The translations under genes and the position numbers were made by a program. The notes under the pieces were generated by a model. It was not told the DNA's origin. It saw only the letters and a list, made by a program, of their open reading frames with translations, and searched no databases. Positions 63,036 through 64,000 of a DNA stretch of 64,000 nt are shown in pieces (the stretch's first letter is position 1; every line of letters starts with the position of its first letter). Source of the stretch: Rhyacichthys aspro (Eukaryota; Chordata; Actinopteri; Gobiiformes; Rhyacichthyidae); NCBI GenBank assembly GCA_036850595.1, contig CM072155.1, positions 8,496,256-8,560,255 of the forward strand, read 5' to 3'.

Positions 63036-64000
63036 CTGAATAAAGAGTGAAAGTTGTAGTTGAGTTTTTCTTTGAGCAAAAAAAAAACAAAAAACTTTTT
63101 TCAGAATGAAGAGTAAACTGTGACTCCATAATGACTTGAGTCAACACAGGATCTAGACACCTTACTACCAGTTTCATCTTTTCTGTCAGTCATAAGTTCT
63201 CTTAAAAGGATTGACTACTCAAACATAACCATTGGTCAGTAGTTGGTCACTAGCATTTTCAAGTGAAATTAGCATTTTCAAGTGAGATTAGCACCATGCA
63301 TCATCTGACTGAATCTGAGTGGCTTTGAAACTAACTGAAATGTTGCAATAATACCACTTGTCACCAATCAAGACCATCAACCACGACCTTTAGATGTCGG
63401 GGTTTTTTTTATACATGCAATTAAACATGATGCTGTTATGACATCAGAGGGAGACAGCCTGATTTTTTCTGCAGCCATGCTCACACAGCACTGGAGATGT
63501 TCCTTAATGCATTCAAATATGACCAGGCACAAAGCATCTAAGCTGGCTACTACCCAACCAGCAGAAAGCCTGAAAAACTGAACCACATGACTGCAACACT
63601 TCCCTTAGTAAAGTCTCTGTGACTTACAGTGTTGATTGAGACAATCTGTGGGAAAACCTTTGGTAGCTGTGTTTGTATTCCTTCTCAGATATCAGAGCAG
63701 TACGGGTTGTGTTAGAGCAAGGTTAGTCCCCAATGTCACCTTCTTTTTCCCCGGCATTGCCAAACCCATAAGAAAAACACTTGAGACCTGCCAAGCCATT
63801 TACAGAAACTCTCTCAGATAGATTCCTGAAAGCAGTTACAATGAAATCAATTAACTATTGACCAATGTGAGTAAGCATCTAAGAGAGATTCTGTAAACAG
63901 GCCAGCTCAGTTTTTTGCACGTAGCAATGCACACAAAAAGCTTCACCAGTGATTAAACTAGACCAAAGCAAACAGCTATTCTCCATTTTGAATTTCATCA
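63036..64000 (-). other. epn2: Epsin intron, running off the right edge
   Basis: On the minus strand this lies upstream of the exon at 63035, whose acceptor reads TTTATTCAG. No DPW-type or UIM-type epsin exon could be recognised in either strand, so the preceding exon lies beyond the window. Confidence 0.55.

Noticed and set aside
1..64000. tRNA, rRNA, CRISPR or prokaryote-type defence systems
   Set aside because: No tRNA B-box-like GGTTCRAATCC with a matching A-box, no regularly spaced identical repeats and no operon-like runs of open frames were found. The window is ordinary spliced vertebrate DNA.

Overview
This window is vertebrate nuclear DNA, almost certainly from a ray-finned (teleost) fish. 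It is AT-rich and interrupted by spliced genes with GT-AG introns. It also carries Tc1/mariner deletion derivatives, a Tigger/pogo-like MITE, a Harbinger-like MITE, hAT-like pieces and LINE 3' fragments of kinds common in teleosts. There are no prokaryotic operons, CRISPR arrays, tRNAs or rRNAs that I can see. Nearly all open frames in the window are chance frames in non-coding DNA.

Layout. (1) 1-14614 is the 5' part of the first intron of a T-type (Cav3) voltage-gated calcium channel gene on the minus strand. (2) 14615-15078 is the first coding exon of that channel, best matching cacna1h. It ends at a textbook U12-type AT-AC donor (ATATCCTTTT), a minor-spliceosome intron. (3) About 15100-17260 is the inferred 5' UTR intron and CpG-rich promoter of the channel gene. 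(4) About 17.3-56.5 kb is a roughly 39 kb gene-poor interval holding transposon relics, a diverged tandem duplication and one small unexplained open frame near 18.6 kb. (5) 56720-58040 is a complete, very compact seven-exon b9d1 gene on the plus strand, with a ciliary X-box 112 bp upstream of its ATG. (6) 61159-63035 holds the last two coding exons of an epsin gene (epn2 by neighbourhood) on the minus strand, with a long 3' UTR reaching to about 58.4 kb. (7) 63036-64000 is the preceding epsin intron.

The genes are not a functional unit. b9d1 (ciliary transition zone) and epn2 (clathrin adaptor) lie tail to tail with poly(A) signals only about 110 bp apart, the same convergent order as human EPN2-B9D1 on 17p11.2. 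The T-type channel is transcribed away from them. The most interesting points are the U12 AT-AC intron of the channel gene with a decoy U2 donor 34 nt downstream, the RFX X-box of b9d1, a MITE carrying a perfect 34-bp palindrome centred on a CRE (TGACGTCA), and the small TATA/poly(A)-flanked frame near 18.6 kb. I found no convincing new multi-gene biological system.
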